DNA of 64,000 nt, taken from Pontibacter lucknowensis (GTDB taxonomy: Bacteria; Bacteroidota; Bacteroidia; Cytophagales; Hymenobacteraceae). The stretch lies in the NCBI RefSeq assembly GCF_900156415.1, contig NZ_FTNM01000002.1, positions 868,001 to 932,000 on the forward strand, read 5' to 3'. The translations under genes were made by a program, and so were the position numbers. The notes beneath the pieces were generated by a model. The model was given only the letters and a program-made list of their open reading frames with translations, was not told the DNA's origin and searched no databases. Positions 34,507 through 43,954 of this stretch are shown here, in pieces (the stretch's first letter is position 1; every line of letters begins with the position of its first letter).

Positions 34507-35661
34507 ATGACGACTATGCTGAAAAACATTTGGAAGAAAGCCACACTTACAACCTTTGCTGTTGTTGCCTTCACCCTGTCCGGCCAGGCGCAGGAAGGGA
34601 AAACCGAATCGGACATACAGGCTATCATGCAGCAGCATGACATGGTAGGCTTGTCGGTTGCCGTCGTAAAAAAGGGGGAGATCATCTACGCCAAATCCTT
34701 TGGGCTGAAGGATGTTGAAAGCCAGGCACCACTCACCAACAACGATATTTTCAGGATCGCTTCCATCTCCAAGTCATTTACCGTCACGGCCCTGATGCAG
34801 TTGATCGAGGCGGGTAAGCTGTCTTTGAATGATGATGTGAGTGAGCTCGTAGGTTTTAAAGTGCGGAACCCGAAGTACCCGGAGAAGGTCATTACGCTGC
34901 GGATGATGCTGTCGCATACCTCCAGCATCAACGATAGCCAGGGCTACTTCACACTCGATACCATCGACCCTGCCAAAAACCCGAACTGGGAAGCCTGCTA
35001 CAACGACTATGAGCCGGGCACCAAATATGAATACTGCAACCTGGGCTTTAACATGGCCGGTACCATACTGGAAAAACTGTCCGGCGAGCGATTTGACCAG
35101 TACGTAAAACGCCACATCCTGAACCCACTCGGGCTGTACGGCGGCTACCAGGTAGACTCCCTGGACGCCAGCCGCTTTGTGACGCTTTATGAATACAATC
35201 CTGACTCCGCCAGTTTCTCTCCTTCGCCCTCGGCCTATGCCCCGCGCCGGGAGGAAATCAGCAGATACAGAATGGGCTATACTACTCCTATCTTCTCACC
35301 AACCGGTGGCATGAAGATGTCGGCCCCCGACCTGGCCAGGTATATGACCATGCACATGAACCAGGGCAGTTACAAAGGCACCCGGATCATCTCCAGGAAG
35401 AGTGCCAGGCAAATGCAGGCGAAGATTGCCGACAATGGCTACGGGCTGGCGCTGAAAACAGAAAGCAATTTGATACCCGGTAAGTCCATGGTGGGCCACA
35501 CCGGCAATGCCTACGGACTCTACAGCGCTATGTTCTTTCAGCCAAAAGAGCAGTTTGGCTTTGTGGTGATCACCAACGGAACCAGCGCCCCTGAAGTAAA
35601 TGAGTATAACCTGGCACTGGCTGAGGTTCTCAACAGTTTGTATAACAACTTAATTAAGTAA
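34507..35661 (+). CDS. serine hydrolase, class C beta-lactamase/PBP-like family
   Basis: The protein has 384 residues with an exported N-terminus (signal to about residue 28). Active-site motifs are S86-I-S-K89 (SxxK), Tyr-Cys-Asn in YEYCNLGF (the YxN motif) and HTG in GHTGNAYG. Such beta-lactamase-related proteins act as D-amino peptidases, esterases or carboxypeptidases rather than resistance enzymes, and the substrate is not predictable here. An in-frame ATG three codons on is an alternative start. It converges with the histidine kinase gene, with a strong hairpin between them. Confidence 0.9.
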   Translation: MTTMLKNIWKKATLTTFAVVAFTLSGQAQEGKTESDIQAIMQQHDMVGLSVAVVKKGEIIYAKSFGLKDVESQAPLTNNDIFRIASISKSFTVTALMQLIEAGKLSLNDDVSELVGFKVRNPKYPEKVITLRMMLSHTSSINDSQGYFTLDTIDPAKNPNWEACYNDYEPGTKYEYCNLGFNMAGTILEKLSGERFDQYVKRHILNPLGLYGGYQVDSLDASRFVTLYEYNPDSASFSPSPSAYAPRREEISRYRMGYTTPIFSPTGGMKMSAPDLARYMTMHMNQGSYKGTRIISRKSARQMQAKIADNGYGLALKTESNLIPGKSMVGHTGNAYGLYSAMFFQPKEQFGFVVITNGTSAPEVNEYNLALAEVLNSLYNNLIK

Positions 35662-35709
35662 CAGGCGCTGCATTCAATTCAGTCTCGCTTGATGCTTCGC
35701 TTTTATACC

Positions 35710-35763
35710 TGAAGCATTGCTTTCATAAGGCCGCTAAAGCAGACTTATGAAAGCAATGCTTCA
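35710..35763. terminator. 20-bp perfect hairpin between convergent genes
   Basis: Bases 35710-35729 and 35744-35763 are perfect inverted copies (20 bp) around a 14-base loop. The right arm is the last six codons and stop of the histidine kinase gene; the left arm repeats them in the opposite direction. The hairpin probably terminates both convergent genes, although no long T-run follows. Confidence 0.65.
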
Positions 35764-38297
35764 GCCGGAATGTTGAACCGGAAAGAAGTGCCCACCTGTA
35801 CCTGACTTTCCACCGTTACCTTCCAGCCCATCGCCTCTGTATGCGCTTTGAGCAGGAACAGCCCGACTCCGCGTCCTTTGATATCCTTATGGAAGCGCTC
35901 GTAGAGCTTGAACACTTTATCAGCTGCTTTGCGGGTATCAAAGCCCTGGCCATTGTCAGCAAATGTAAGCTCCAGTTCACCGGTCGCTTTTTTCTCAGCG
36001 GTCAGCGTGATGTGCAGGGTCCGCTCCAATGACCGGAACTTGATGGCATTGGAAAGTAATCCGTAGAAGATGCTGAACAAATACGTTCGGACGGCCCGCA
36101 CCTCAGTCCCTGGTTCCACCGCCAGCACTACTTCAGCGCCGAACTGTTGCAGGATCTCTTCAAACTTCGCCTGTACCTGCTCAAACAGACTGACCACCTT
36201 GATAGGCTCCAGCTCCAGCACATCGTCCCGCTCCCTTACCGAAAGCACGGTGTTGACATCATGCAGCACCGTATCGATCTGCTCTATGCTGGTTTGCAGG
36301 TACGTCCTGATCGAAGCGAAATTGTCAGAAGATGTGTCTGTTGCATGAAGTAAGTGCACCAGCCCGAGCGCATTTGCGACCGGTGCCCTCAGATTGTGCG
36401 ACACGATGTAAGTAAACTCCTGCAGGTCCTTGTTCTGCTGGTAGAGATGCTGTGAAAGCTGCAGCAGGTTCGCCTCGGCTTCTTTTTGTAGCGTGATGTC
36501 CCGCTGCACGGCGATGAACCGCGTGACGGTACCCTTTTCATCCAGGATTGGTGTGATATCCATCGACACCCAGAACCTGTCTCCTGACTTCCGGTAGTTG
36601 ATGAGTCTGGCGCTGAAATGTGAGGCCTCCTGCAGTCCCTTCCTGATCTGCTGCACGGCATCCGGATCGGTGTCGGGACCCTGCAATATCTCTCCTGGCT
36701 TCTTACCCTGCATTTCATCCAGGGTATAGCCTGCGATGCGGGTGAAGCCTTCATTCACCCACTCAGTCCGTCCGTTGGCATCTGTGATCACGACACCGTT
36801 GTCCGTCTGGCTGGCTACCAGCGACAGCTTTTCAACTTCCTTTAAGGCCAGTACTTTGGCAGTAATGTCAGAGAAGTAAATGGCCAGGCCTTCATCTGAA
36901 GGGAATGCCTTTACCTCCAGCCACTTACCCGGTCGCTCAGAGTAAGCCTCAAAATGCACACTCTCACCGGTTTCCATGGCATGGCGATACTGCCTGTAAA
37001 AGTGCCCTTCGGTGTCAAACTCAGAATGCTCGTTTAGTTTAGTCCCCACTATTTCCTGCTCTGTGGCACCTACAATCCGCTCAAACTCACTGTTCACAGA
37101 CGTAAAGTGCCACTCCTTGTCCAGGGTGAAAAAGGCATCTGTGATGCTTTCGAAAATGGTATTCAGTTTTTTGGCTTGCCGCTCGATGGTTTCAAAAGAG
37201 CGCACGATCGGGGTGATGTCTTTGGCGATAGTCTGGGCTCCGATCACCTGTTCACCTGCAGGCACCGGAAACTTCACCGTGTCCAGGACCATGGTCTGCG
37301 CTCCCTTGGGTTTAAGCTCCAGATCGTAGCGCAGGGTGCTGCCCAATAGTGCCTCCTGCAGTGACCGCGCATTGACGGCGGCCATGTCCGGAGGGAGCAG
37401 CTCTGTTAGCGACTTGCCGACCACGGAGTCTGCTGCTGCGCCAAATGTTTCACGAAATGCCTGGTTTACCTCGGTTACGACACCATGTCTGTTCTCAAAC
37501 AGCACGATGTCCGGATTATTTTCAAACAGAGCTTTGTAACGCTGCTCACTTTCCTCCAGGCGCAGCCTGCCGTGTTTACGCTCTGTGATATCGCGGGAAC
37601 TGACCACAAATGCACTCATCGCCTTATTGCCGATCTGGTTACTGACAATGGCCTCTACCCAGCGCCAGCTTCCCTCGGCGTCCCGTACCCGGAAGTCCTG
37701 CATCCGCAGCAGTTCAAGCTTAGCAGCCCGCTTCCAGGATCTTCGCAGGGCAGGCAGATCATCAGGATGAATGTAGCTGCAGCTGTTGCCGCACAGGAGG
37801 TGCTGCACCTCGTAGCCAAGTATGCGTTTAAAGGCATTGTTGGCATACAGGAAATTTCCATCCTCATCGAGGAGAGCCAGCATGTCAGACCCGTGTTCTA
37901 TGAGCGTTCTGTAGAATGTTTCCTTCTCCTCCACTTTCCCGCGAAGTTTATACTCCACTGAGATATCAGTGGCAGTGCAGTAAATGAGACCATCTTCCTC
38001 AGAAAGCGTAGCTGTCCAGAGCAGAGGAACTGCATGGCCATCCTGATGGAGGTAGCGGTTTTCGAAATGGAGAATGTTGGAATTGAGTTTAAGCTGCCTG
38101 GATGCCTGAACGGTGACTTCCAGATCCTCGGAGTGTACAAAGGAGGTAAAAGACTTTCCCTCTATCTCGTGCTGATCGTAGCCCAGAATTCGACTGCAGG
38201 CTTCACTTACTTTGATAAAAACACCCCTTGAATCAATGACGCAAAGTAAATCATGCGAGTACCTGACAAGTTTTTCATTGAAATCGGCTTCGTTCAT
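35745..38297 (-). CDS. multi-PAS sensor histidine kinase
   Basis: This 850-residue soluble kinase has five PAS domains in a row (about 1-120, 125-245, 250-370, 375-490 and 495-620), no membrane span, then a dimerisation helix with the phospho-acceptor His in FTYIVSHNLRAPVANALG and a HATPase domain (NAIKFRS, DNGQGFD, GRGVGLFLLK). PAS5 resembles a LOV domain (GEILQGPDTDP) but lacks the flavin-binding Cys, so it is probably not a LOV photoreceptor. No response regulator lies nearby; it is an orphan kinase with unknown cytoplasmic input. Confidence 0.93.
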   Translation of the reverse strand: MNEADFNEKLVRYSHDLLCVIDSRGVFIKVSEACSRILGYDQHEIEGKSFTSFVHSEDLEVTVQASRQLKLNSNILHFENRYLHQDGHAVPLLWTATLSEEDGLIYCTATDISVEYKLRGKVEEKETFYRTLIEHGSDMLALLDEDGNFLYANNAFKRILGYEVQHLLCGNSCSYIHPDDLPALRRSWKRAAKLELLRMQDFRVRDAEGSWRWVEAIVSNQIGNKAMSAFVVSSRDITERKHGRLRLEESEQRYKALFENNPDIVLFENRHGVVTEVNQAFRETFGAAADSVVGKSLTELLPPDMAAVNARSLQEALLGSTLRYDLELKPKGAQTMVLDTVKFPVPAGEQVIGAQTIAKDITPIVRSFETIERQAKKLNTIFESITDAFFTLDKEWHFTSVNSEFERIVGATEQEIVGTKLNEHSEFDTEGHFYRQYRHAMETGESVHFEAYSERPGKWLEVKAFPSDEGLAIYFSDITAKVLALKEVEKLSLVASQTDNGVVITDANGRTEWVNEGFTRIAGYTLDEMQGKKPGEILQGPDTDPDAVQQIRKGLQEASHFSARLINYRKSGDRFWVSMDITPILDEKGTVTRFIAVQRDITLQKEAEANLLQLSQHLYQQNKDLQEFTYIVSHNLRAPVANALGLVHLLHATDTSSDNFASIRTYLQTSIEQIDTVLHDVNTVLSVRERDDVLELEPIKVVSLFEQVQAKFEEILQQFGAEVVLAVEPGTEVRAVRTYLFSIFYGLLSNAIKFRSLERTLHITLTAEKKATGELELTFADNGQGFDTRKAADKVFKLYERFHKDIKGRGVGLFLLKAHTEAMGWKVTVESQVQVGTSFRFNIPAEALLS

Positions 38298-38680
38298 AAC
38301 ATTCTATAGATAAAACAACAGCTTGCAGCTGCCAGTGGGAAGTAAGCAATAGCATTAAGCCTTATCTTTCTAAAAGTCAGCTATATGCAATTGCACTATT
38401 TTTTATTGAATTAAAGTTAAAACAATATATATAAATACAACAAGTTTAACAACTTAGCCTGTTGGATTAATTCGATTTAGCCTTCTTAATTGCACTAAAC
38501 TGCACATAAAATCAACTTGCATTCATTGCCGGCCACATGTTTTCCAAAGCATAGCAGACCTATGACCATGGCTTGTGTGTTTTTAAGTCGCCTGTCCCAT
38601 CATGAATTCGTTGAAGTACACAACTTGCATGGTACCTTCCTACGTAACTTGCGGAGCGTCCCATACCTGCTCCTGCCTTC
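38298..38680. other. intergenic region between divergent genes
   Basis: These 383 bases separate the divergent histidine kinase and MATE exporter genes. The half next to the kinase is very A+T rich, as expected for promoters. I find no convincing ORF, hairpin or repeat. Confidence 0.5.
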
Positions 38681-40075
38681 ATGCAAAACACCAAAGACTT
38701 TTTGCGACTTGTCTGGTCTGCCATAAAAGGCACGGAGCACGACTATACCACGCTGGGTATCCGGACGAGCATCGTGCTGCTGGCCGTGCCCATGATCCTG
38801 GAAATGGTGATGGAGTCGCTTTTCGCGGTGGTCGACATCTTCTTTGTGGGCAGACTGGGGTCCAAAGCCCTGGCTACGGTAGGGCTAAGCGAGACGGTGC
38901 TGATGATCATCTACTCGATCGGCATGGGGGTGAGCATTGCTGCCACAGCCATGGTATCGCGGCGCATCGGTGAGAAGAACTACCAGGAGGCGGCCAACGT
39001 AACCTTTCAGCTGCTCGTGACAGGCACGGTGCTGGCGCTGGCCATGGGCTTTCTGGCCACCTGGTATGCCGCCGATCTGCTGGCACTGCTCGGTGCCGAG
39101 GCTGACGTCATCGAGTACGGCCTGCGCTATGCCCAGATCGTTTTTGCCGGTAACCTGGCTATCATCCTGCTTTTTCTGATCAATGGTGTCTTTCGCGGAG
39201 CCGGTCTGCCACACCTGGCAATGCGCTCCCTCTGGATTGCGAACGGTATTAACATCGTGCTGGACCCGCTCCTGATCTTCGGCATCGGCAGCTTTGAGGG
39301 CTGGGGGCTGGAAGGGGCTGCCTGGGCCACGACCATCGGCCGTAGTGTGGGGGTGGTCTACCAGTTCTACCACCTACTCAATGGGCGGCACCTGCTCAGG
39401 CTCGGTCGCCGGAACCTGGTCCTCAGCCTGGCCATGATCTGGCGCATTCTCAAAGTGTCCTCGGGCGGCATGGGCCAGTACCTGATCGACTCCGCCAGCT
39501 GGATTTTCCTGACCCGCATCATTGCTGAGTTCGGGAGCAATACCCTGGCCGGCTATACCGTTGCCTTCCGCATCATCATGTTTGCACTGCTGCCTGCCTG
39601 GGGTCTGTCCTCGGCGGCAGCCACCCTGGTCGGCCAGAACCTGGGAGCGCGGAAAGCTATGCGTGCTGAGCTTTCTGTCTGGCTCACGGCCCGGTACAAT
39701 GTCATTTTCATGGCGGCTGTCACCGTATTCTTTCTGCTCTTCGGGGAGTCCATCGCAGGCATCTTTGCGCATGACGAAGAAGTGGTTAGTGTGGCCTCAG
39801 AAGCACTCCGCATCATCACGCTGGGCTATGTCTTCTTTGGGTTGGGTATGGTGATGGTACAGGCCTTTAATGGTGCCGGCGATACCCGCACCCCCTCCAT
39901 CATCAACGTGATGGTGCTCTGGCTGCTGGAGATTCCGCTGGCCTACCTCCTGGCCATCACCCTGGGCTTTGGAGCAACCGGCGTTTTCTTCGCCATTGCT
40001 TTTTGCCATTCGTTCCATGCACTGGTGAGCTGGTGGCTCTTCCGCCGCGGCACCTGGAAGAAAGTGCAGGTATAG
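38681..40075 (+). CDS. MATE family efflux transporter
   Basis: The 464-residue product has about 12 membrane helices in two related halves. Typical stretches are AVPMILEMVMESLFAVVDIFFVGRLG in the first helix region, IMFALLPAWGLSSAAATLVGQNLGA in the second half, and VQAFNGAGDTRTP near the end. MATE proteins export drugs and other cations using sodium or proton gradients. The cytoplasmic N-terminus is about 20 residues longer than usual. It is a single-gene unit. Confidence 0.92.
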   Translation: MQNTKDFLRLVWSAIKGTEHDYTTLGIRTSIVLLAVPMILEMVMESLFAVVDIFFVGRLGSKALATVGLSETVLMIIYSIGMGVSIAATAMVSRRIGEKNYQEAANVTFQLLVTGTVLALAMGFLATWYAADLLALLGAEADVIEYGLRYAQIVFAGNLAIILLFLINGVFRGAGLPHLAMRSLWIANGINIVLDPLLIFGIGSFEGWGLEGAAWATTIGRSVGVVYQFYHLLNGRHLLRLGRRNLVLSLAMIWRILKVSSGGMGQYLIDSASWIFLTRIIAEFGSNTLAGYTVAFRIIMFALLPAWGLSSAAATLVGQNLGARKAMRAELSVWLTARYNVIFMAAVTVFFLLFGESIAGIFAHDEEVVSVASEALRIITLGYVFFGLGMVMVQAFNGAGDTRTPSIINVMVLWLLEIPLAYLLAITLGFGATGVFFAIAFCHSFHALVSWWLFRRGTWKKVQV

Positions 40076-40221
40076 CACAAACCTGGCACCATCAAGCCAG
40101 GCACAAATTGCACTTCATACAACTCCTGAAAAGCTTAGCCGTTATTGCAGGGAGTAACAGAAGTTAGTCGCAAAGACGTATCCCATGAGACTAACTTCAG
40201 GAGCCACATACGTCAACAAAC

Positions 40222-41892
40222 ATGTTTTCTGCAATTTACAGTTACGCGCTATCACACCATCTCTTGCGGCCCCCTTTTGCGCTATGGCTTGCCCTGACCC
40301 TGACAATTGCCATACCTGCCACCTCGCATGCACAGGAAACTGTACAGGATACGGTGGAGGCGGTAGTACCTGAGTGGCCGGATGATTCGCTGGGAAGGCG
40401 GACGCCGCGTGGTACGGTGGTGGGTTTTATCCGGGCGGTGGCCGATGAGGACTATACCAAAGCTGCCCTATACCTGAACCTCAATACGCCGGAAGGCACG
40501 ATCAAGGATGGCGCTGCCACAGCACAGGCCCTGCAACGCCTGCTGGACCAGCGCAGCAAGACCCTACCCCGCTCCTGGATCAGCGACACACCCGAAGGCG
40601 ACCTGGAAGACGACCTGCCACCCGACAAGGAAAGAGTCGGTACTGCCGAGGTCGCCAATGAAACCTTCGACCTGCTCCTCGAAAAAACACAGGGACCGGC
40701 TGGCGGTCCTATCTGGCTGGTCGCCTCCGAGACCATCAGCAAAGTACCCCTGCAGATCGAAGCACCTAAAACTGCTGTCGTGGAAAGTGTACTACCCGAA
40801 TACCTCACGGAAACCAGGTGGGGCGGGGTACCTGCCGGACACTGGCTGGCCATGCTCCTGATTGCGGTCATAGCCTACCTCATTGCCTGGGGCATTACGG
40901 CCTCGCTCACTTTTGTCATCAATTATATCTGGCGCAAAACTAAGGACGAACCCACCTACGGTTTCATCCGGGCCTTCTCTTTGCCGGTCAGGCTATACCT
41001 GGCTGCCCTGATCCTGGTAGTGATGAGCCAGCGCCTGGGTATTTCGTTTGTGGTGCGGCAGCGCTTCAGTGAGTTTACCATCATCGTGGGGCTGGTGGCT
41101 GTGATCCTGCTGCTCTGGCGACTGGTCGACGCGATCACCAATTTCAGTCAACGGCGGCTTGTGCAGAAGAACAACATGTCCGGGATTTCGATCGTGCTGT
41201 TCTTGCGCCGCGGTGCCAAGATCGCGCTGCTGGTATTCGGCATTATCTTCATCCTCGACACGCTGGGATTTGACGTGACCACTGGTCTGGCAGCACTCGG
41301 TATAGGTGGTATCGCCCTGGCTTTAGGCGCTCAGAAAACGGTAGAGAACTTTGTCGGGAGCGTGACCCTGATCGCTGACCAGCCCATCCGTGTAGGAGAC
41401 TTCTGCAAAGTAGGTGACACGACAGGCACCGTAGAGCAGATCGGCATGCGCTCCACCCGCCTGCGCACAACGGAACGCACCGTCGTGACTATTCCGAACG
41501 GAGACTTTTCTTCACAGAAGATCGAGAATTTCGCCCACCGCGACCGCTTCCTCTTTGCCCCTGTGCTGCGCCTGCGTTACGACACCACGCCGGCCCAGAT
41601 ACAGGCCGTGTTACGAGCCCTCCGGGAAACGCTCACAGCCCATCCCAAAATAGACAAGACCAGCGCCCGTGTACGCCTGACCGAGATCACCTCTGATGCA
41701 CTCAAGGTCGAAGTCTTCTCCTATGTCCTCACGAGCGATTTCAATGAGCAGCTTGAGATCAAGGAAGGTTTGCTCCTGAGTATGATGGATGCCGTGAATA
41801 CAAAAGGCAAAGGCTTCGCTCTGCCTGTGCAGCAACTGCTGGTAAGTCAGGATGGCACAGGTATGGGAGATGCGAAGGAAAAGCGATTATAA
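40222..41892 (+). CDS. MscS-family mechanosensitive channel
   Basis: The protein has 556 residues with a signal peptide (to about 36), a periplasmic domain of about 160 residues, and four or more membrane helices. The pore helix and beta-domain core are seen in GLAALGIGGIALALGAQKTVENFVGSV and IRVGDFCKVGDTTGTVEQIG, as in MscS and its larger relatives, with a C-terminal cytoplasmic alpha/beta domain. It should open under membrane tension and protect against osmotic downshock. The extra N-terminal domain places it in the longer MscS group. Confidence 0.9.
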   Translation: MFSAIYSYALSHHLLRPPFALWLALTLTIAIPATSHAQETVQDTVEAVVPEWPDDSLGRRTPRGTVVGFIRAVADEDYTKAALYLNLNTPEGTIKDGAATAQALQRLLDQRSKTLPRSWISDTPEGDLEDDLPPDKERVGTAEVANETFDLLLEKTQGPAGGPIWLVASETISKVPLQIEAPKTAVVESVLPEYLTETRWGGVPAGHWLAMLLIAVIAYLIAWGITASLTFVINYIWRKTKDEPTYGFIRAFSLPVRLYLAALILVVMSQRLGISFVVRQRFSEFTIIVGLVAVILLLWRLVDAITNFSQRRLVQKNNMSGISIVLFLRRGAKIALLVFGIIFILDTLGFDVTTGLAALGIGGIALALGAQKTVENFVGSVTLIADQPIRVGDFCKVGDTTGTVEQIGMRSTRLRTTERTVVTIPNGDFSSQKIENFAHRDRFLFAPVLRLRYDTTPAQIQAVLRALRETLTAHPKIDKTSARVRLTEITSDALKVEVFSYVLTSDFNEQLEIKEGLLLSMMDAVNTKGKGFALPVQQLLVSQDGTGMGDAKEKRL

Positions 41893-42074
41893 CACCGCCT
41901 GCGGGAAAAATAAAACAGATAAACCAGATTTCGCTGTGAGCTCTGGCATTAATTCTGAATATTGTACTAACTTACCTTATAGCAAATATTGCATCCTCTT
42001 ACCATGCAGCATATACATTTTAATCGATAGAAAACACATGCTCCTGAACGCGTAGCATAAAAACAGCTCTGCTT

Positions 42075-42524
42075 ATGATCAACGGTTTACAAACAGAGAA
42101 ATTACACCAGGACGAGTCCCTAAGCATTGAGGTCGATCGCAAACTGAACCTCCTCTTCACCCGCTGGCTACGGCATCCTTCCAGCGAAGAGTTCAGGCGC
42201 TCGCTTACACTGGCTGCTGACTATGTCTGCGATCTGGAGTGCCGCTACTGGCTCAGTGATGCACGAAAGCTTTATTACATGGAACTCGCAGACCAGAACT
42301 GGCTGGTGAGCACCATGATCCCCAAAATAAACCCCTACGTCGCCCGCTTTGCACGCGTCATGACAGAAGAGGGCTTGTCGATGCTGGACATGCAACGTAT
42401 TAAGCACAAGATTGAGGAAGAGCAAAAGATAGCTGAAGCCAATACCCGGGTGGAGATATTTCTGGATGCAGAAAGCGCAACAGAATGGCTGCTGCAGCAT
42501 TACGACTTCAATAGGCGGATTTAA
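42075..42524 (+). CDS. hypothetical protein, possibly STAS/SpoIIAA-like
   Basis: This 149-residue soluble protein has no known motif, but the pattern is suggestive of a SpoIIAA/STAS-like fold: FTRWLRHPSSEEFRRSL, a central strand YWLSDARKL, DQNWLVSTMIPK and a terminal FLDAESATEWLL. Such proteins in Cytophagales are common and of unknown function. It lies alone after the MscS gene. Confidence 0.55.
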   Translation: MINGLQTEKLHQDESLSIEVDRKLNLLFTRWLRHPSSEEFRRSLTLAADYVCDLECRYWLSDARKLYYMELADQNWLVSTMIPKINPYVARFARVMTEEGLSMLDMQRIKHKIEEEQKIAEANTRVEIFLDAESATEWLLQHYDFNRRI

Positions 42525-42573
42525 GCCCCGGGTAAAAAAACTACTGCTCCCATTTCAGACAGCGCTTTTGTGC

Positions 42574-43260
42574 TTATTCCGCTGCAGTCTGATTAGGCAA
42601 GGCTTCCAGCTCTTTTGCAATGGAGGTGAGTGCTGCCGTACCCATACGCTCTGATTCAGACTCCAGCAGGTCCAGGTACATCCAGGTAAACTTTTTAGTT
42701 GACTTCCAGAGATTGCGGATGGGCTGCTCCTCGTTTGGCACTATGCTCTCGCCAGAGGCAATCACTTCTCCATGCTCCTTCAGATAATAACGCACGATCA
42801 GATTAGTCGGACGGGGTGTGATCACTTCCTGTGCGCTGGTCATGTGCATGAACAGCAGAAACACCGTACTGCCCTTGTTCTCGTACAGGAACTGGCCAGG
42901 TAGCTGTTGCAGCTCCACCACCAGCTGACGACCTCCAAGTAATTGCTGCAGGTTAAGCTTTTGGGCTGCCTGGTGCATACCCCTTTGTACATGAACAGCT
43001 GTGCTGCCTGGGTCCAGCTCGCAGGATATAGTGGAGTTCCACCCCCAGTAAACGATGGCAGGTATAAACGAATTCTCCAGTTTTAAGTAATTGCTCTTCT
43101 GGGCAGCGGGAGGAGCCTGCACGATCAGCCAGTCGTTTTGCTGCACCTGTTCCGGGCGCTCTGTCTTAGGCTTTTGTTCTACGAACTGGGCATATTTGCT
43201 TGTGCTGACACAGCTCGACAAAGACAGCCCGGCAAAAAGCAGGATGTAAAGTTGTTTCAT
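42574..43260 (-). CDS. putative lipoprotein, unknown function
   Basis: The 228-residue product starts with a lipoprotein signal (lipobox LSSC, Cys about residue 17). After a Pro/Gln-rich linker it has a beta-rich domain with a WGWNSTISCELD stretch. I recognise no family. It is a single gene, convergent with the STAS-like gene. Confidence 0.65.
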   Translation of the reverse strand: MKQLYILLFAGLSLSSCVSTSKYAQFVEQKPKTERPEQVQQNDWLIVQAPPAAQKSNYLKLENSFIPAIVYWGWNSTISCELDPGSTAVHVQRGMHQAAQKLNLQQLLGGRQLVVELQQLPGQFLYENKGSTVFLLFMHMTSAQEVITPRPTNLIVRYYLKEHGEVIASGESIVPNEEQPIRNLWKSTKKFTWMYLDLLESESERMGTAALTSIAKELEALPNQTAAE

Positions 43261-43627
43261 AAATAGTGCTTGAGTGAAGGTGCTAATATAGAGTATCTAA
43301 CACAACTTATTGCATACTGAATGGGAGAATTCGAGTACATTTTTTGAACCGACGCATTCAATAGGACCTCCATCAGGCCATCAGCCAGGTAGTCTATTTT
43401 TGAATTGTTTTGCTGCCTGCGCCAAAATTGCTATGCGGATGGCATCTATCGATGATTCTTTATGGAAGTTTAAGATTTTGCAGCGGGAAGCTTTAATTTC
43501 TTGAATGAATCGCGTTAATTAAAGAAATCAAATTTTCGGATATAGCGCATTCAAAATGAAAACTGGCTGCGCTATCCAGCCGTTTGATTGCCTTTAATTT
43601 TAACTTTTAGCCAAAGTTTCGATTACC
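43261..43627. other. intergenic region between divergent genes
   Basis: These 367 bases are A+T rich and hold the 5' regions of the divergent genes on either side. I see no RNA gene, repeat or sure promoter; possible TTTG boxes lack the right spacing. Confidence 0.45.
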
Positions 43628-43891
43628 ATGATCATCAGTACCATCCTTACGCTGGTTGGCCTCCTGGGCACACTGGCCATTATAGCCTATTTGCGCCAGG
43701 TAGAAGACGCCATAGAAGAATTGCAGGGACAACTTGAGGAACCTGTCTGCCCTGTTTGCCATATCCCGCACCCCGCGAAGCGAGCGGAACAAATGCATAC
43801 AGGCAGACTGAGCCAGCTCAGCAGCTATTACAAACGCAGAAAGGTCGCAGCCCGCAAACTGTACAGATCACGCAGCAGCATTGAGCGATAG
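43628..43891 (+). CDS. small membrane-anchored protein with a Cys-x2-Cys motif
   Basis: The 87-residue product has one N-terminal membrane span (MIISTILTLVGLLGTLAIIA), an acidic helix, then CPVCHIPHP, which could be half of a zinc site, and a very basic tail (YYKRRKVAARKLYRSRSS). The family is unknown. A cytoplasmic tail that binds metal or nucleic acid is possible but not shown. Confidence 0.5.
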   Translation: MIISTILTLVGLLGTLAIIAYLRQVEDAIEELQGQLEEPVCPVCHIPHPAKRAEQMHTGRLSQLSSYYKRRKVAARKLYRSRSSIER

Positions 43892-43954
43892 GTTCAACCG
43901 AGCAGTACATTAATTTCCTGCTACCCAACACCCTAAAAGTGTGTATTTTCACCC

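Noticed and set aside
36500..36860. Possible LOV photoreceptor domain in the five-PAS kinase
   Set aside because: The ILQG motif is there but the adduct-forming Cys before it is missing, so flavin photochemistry of LOV type is unlikely.
40222..41892. MscS-like protein as a possible defence or signalling channel
   Set aside because: Its order of domains is that of ordinary long MscS channels and no defence genes adjoin it.
43583..43608. Promoter for the small gene at 43628 (TTTG and TAACTTTT)
   Set aside because: The two boxes are only 14 bases apart, too close for the Bacteroidota consensus.
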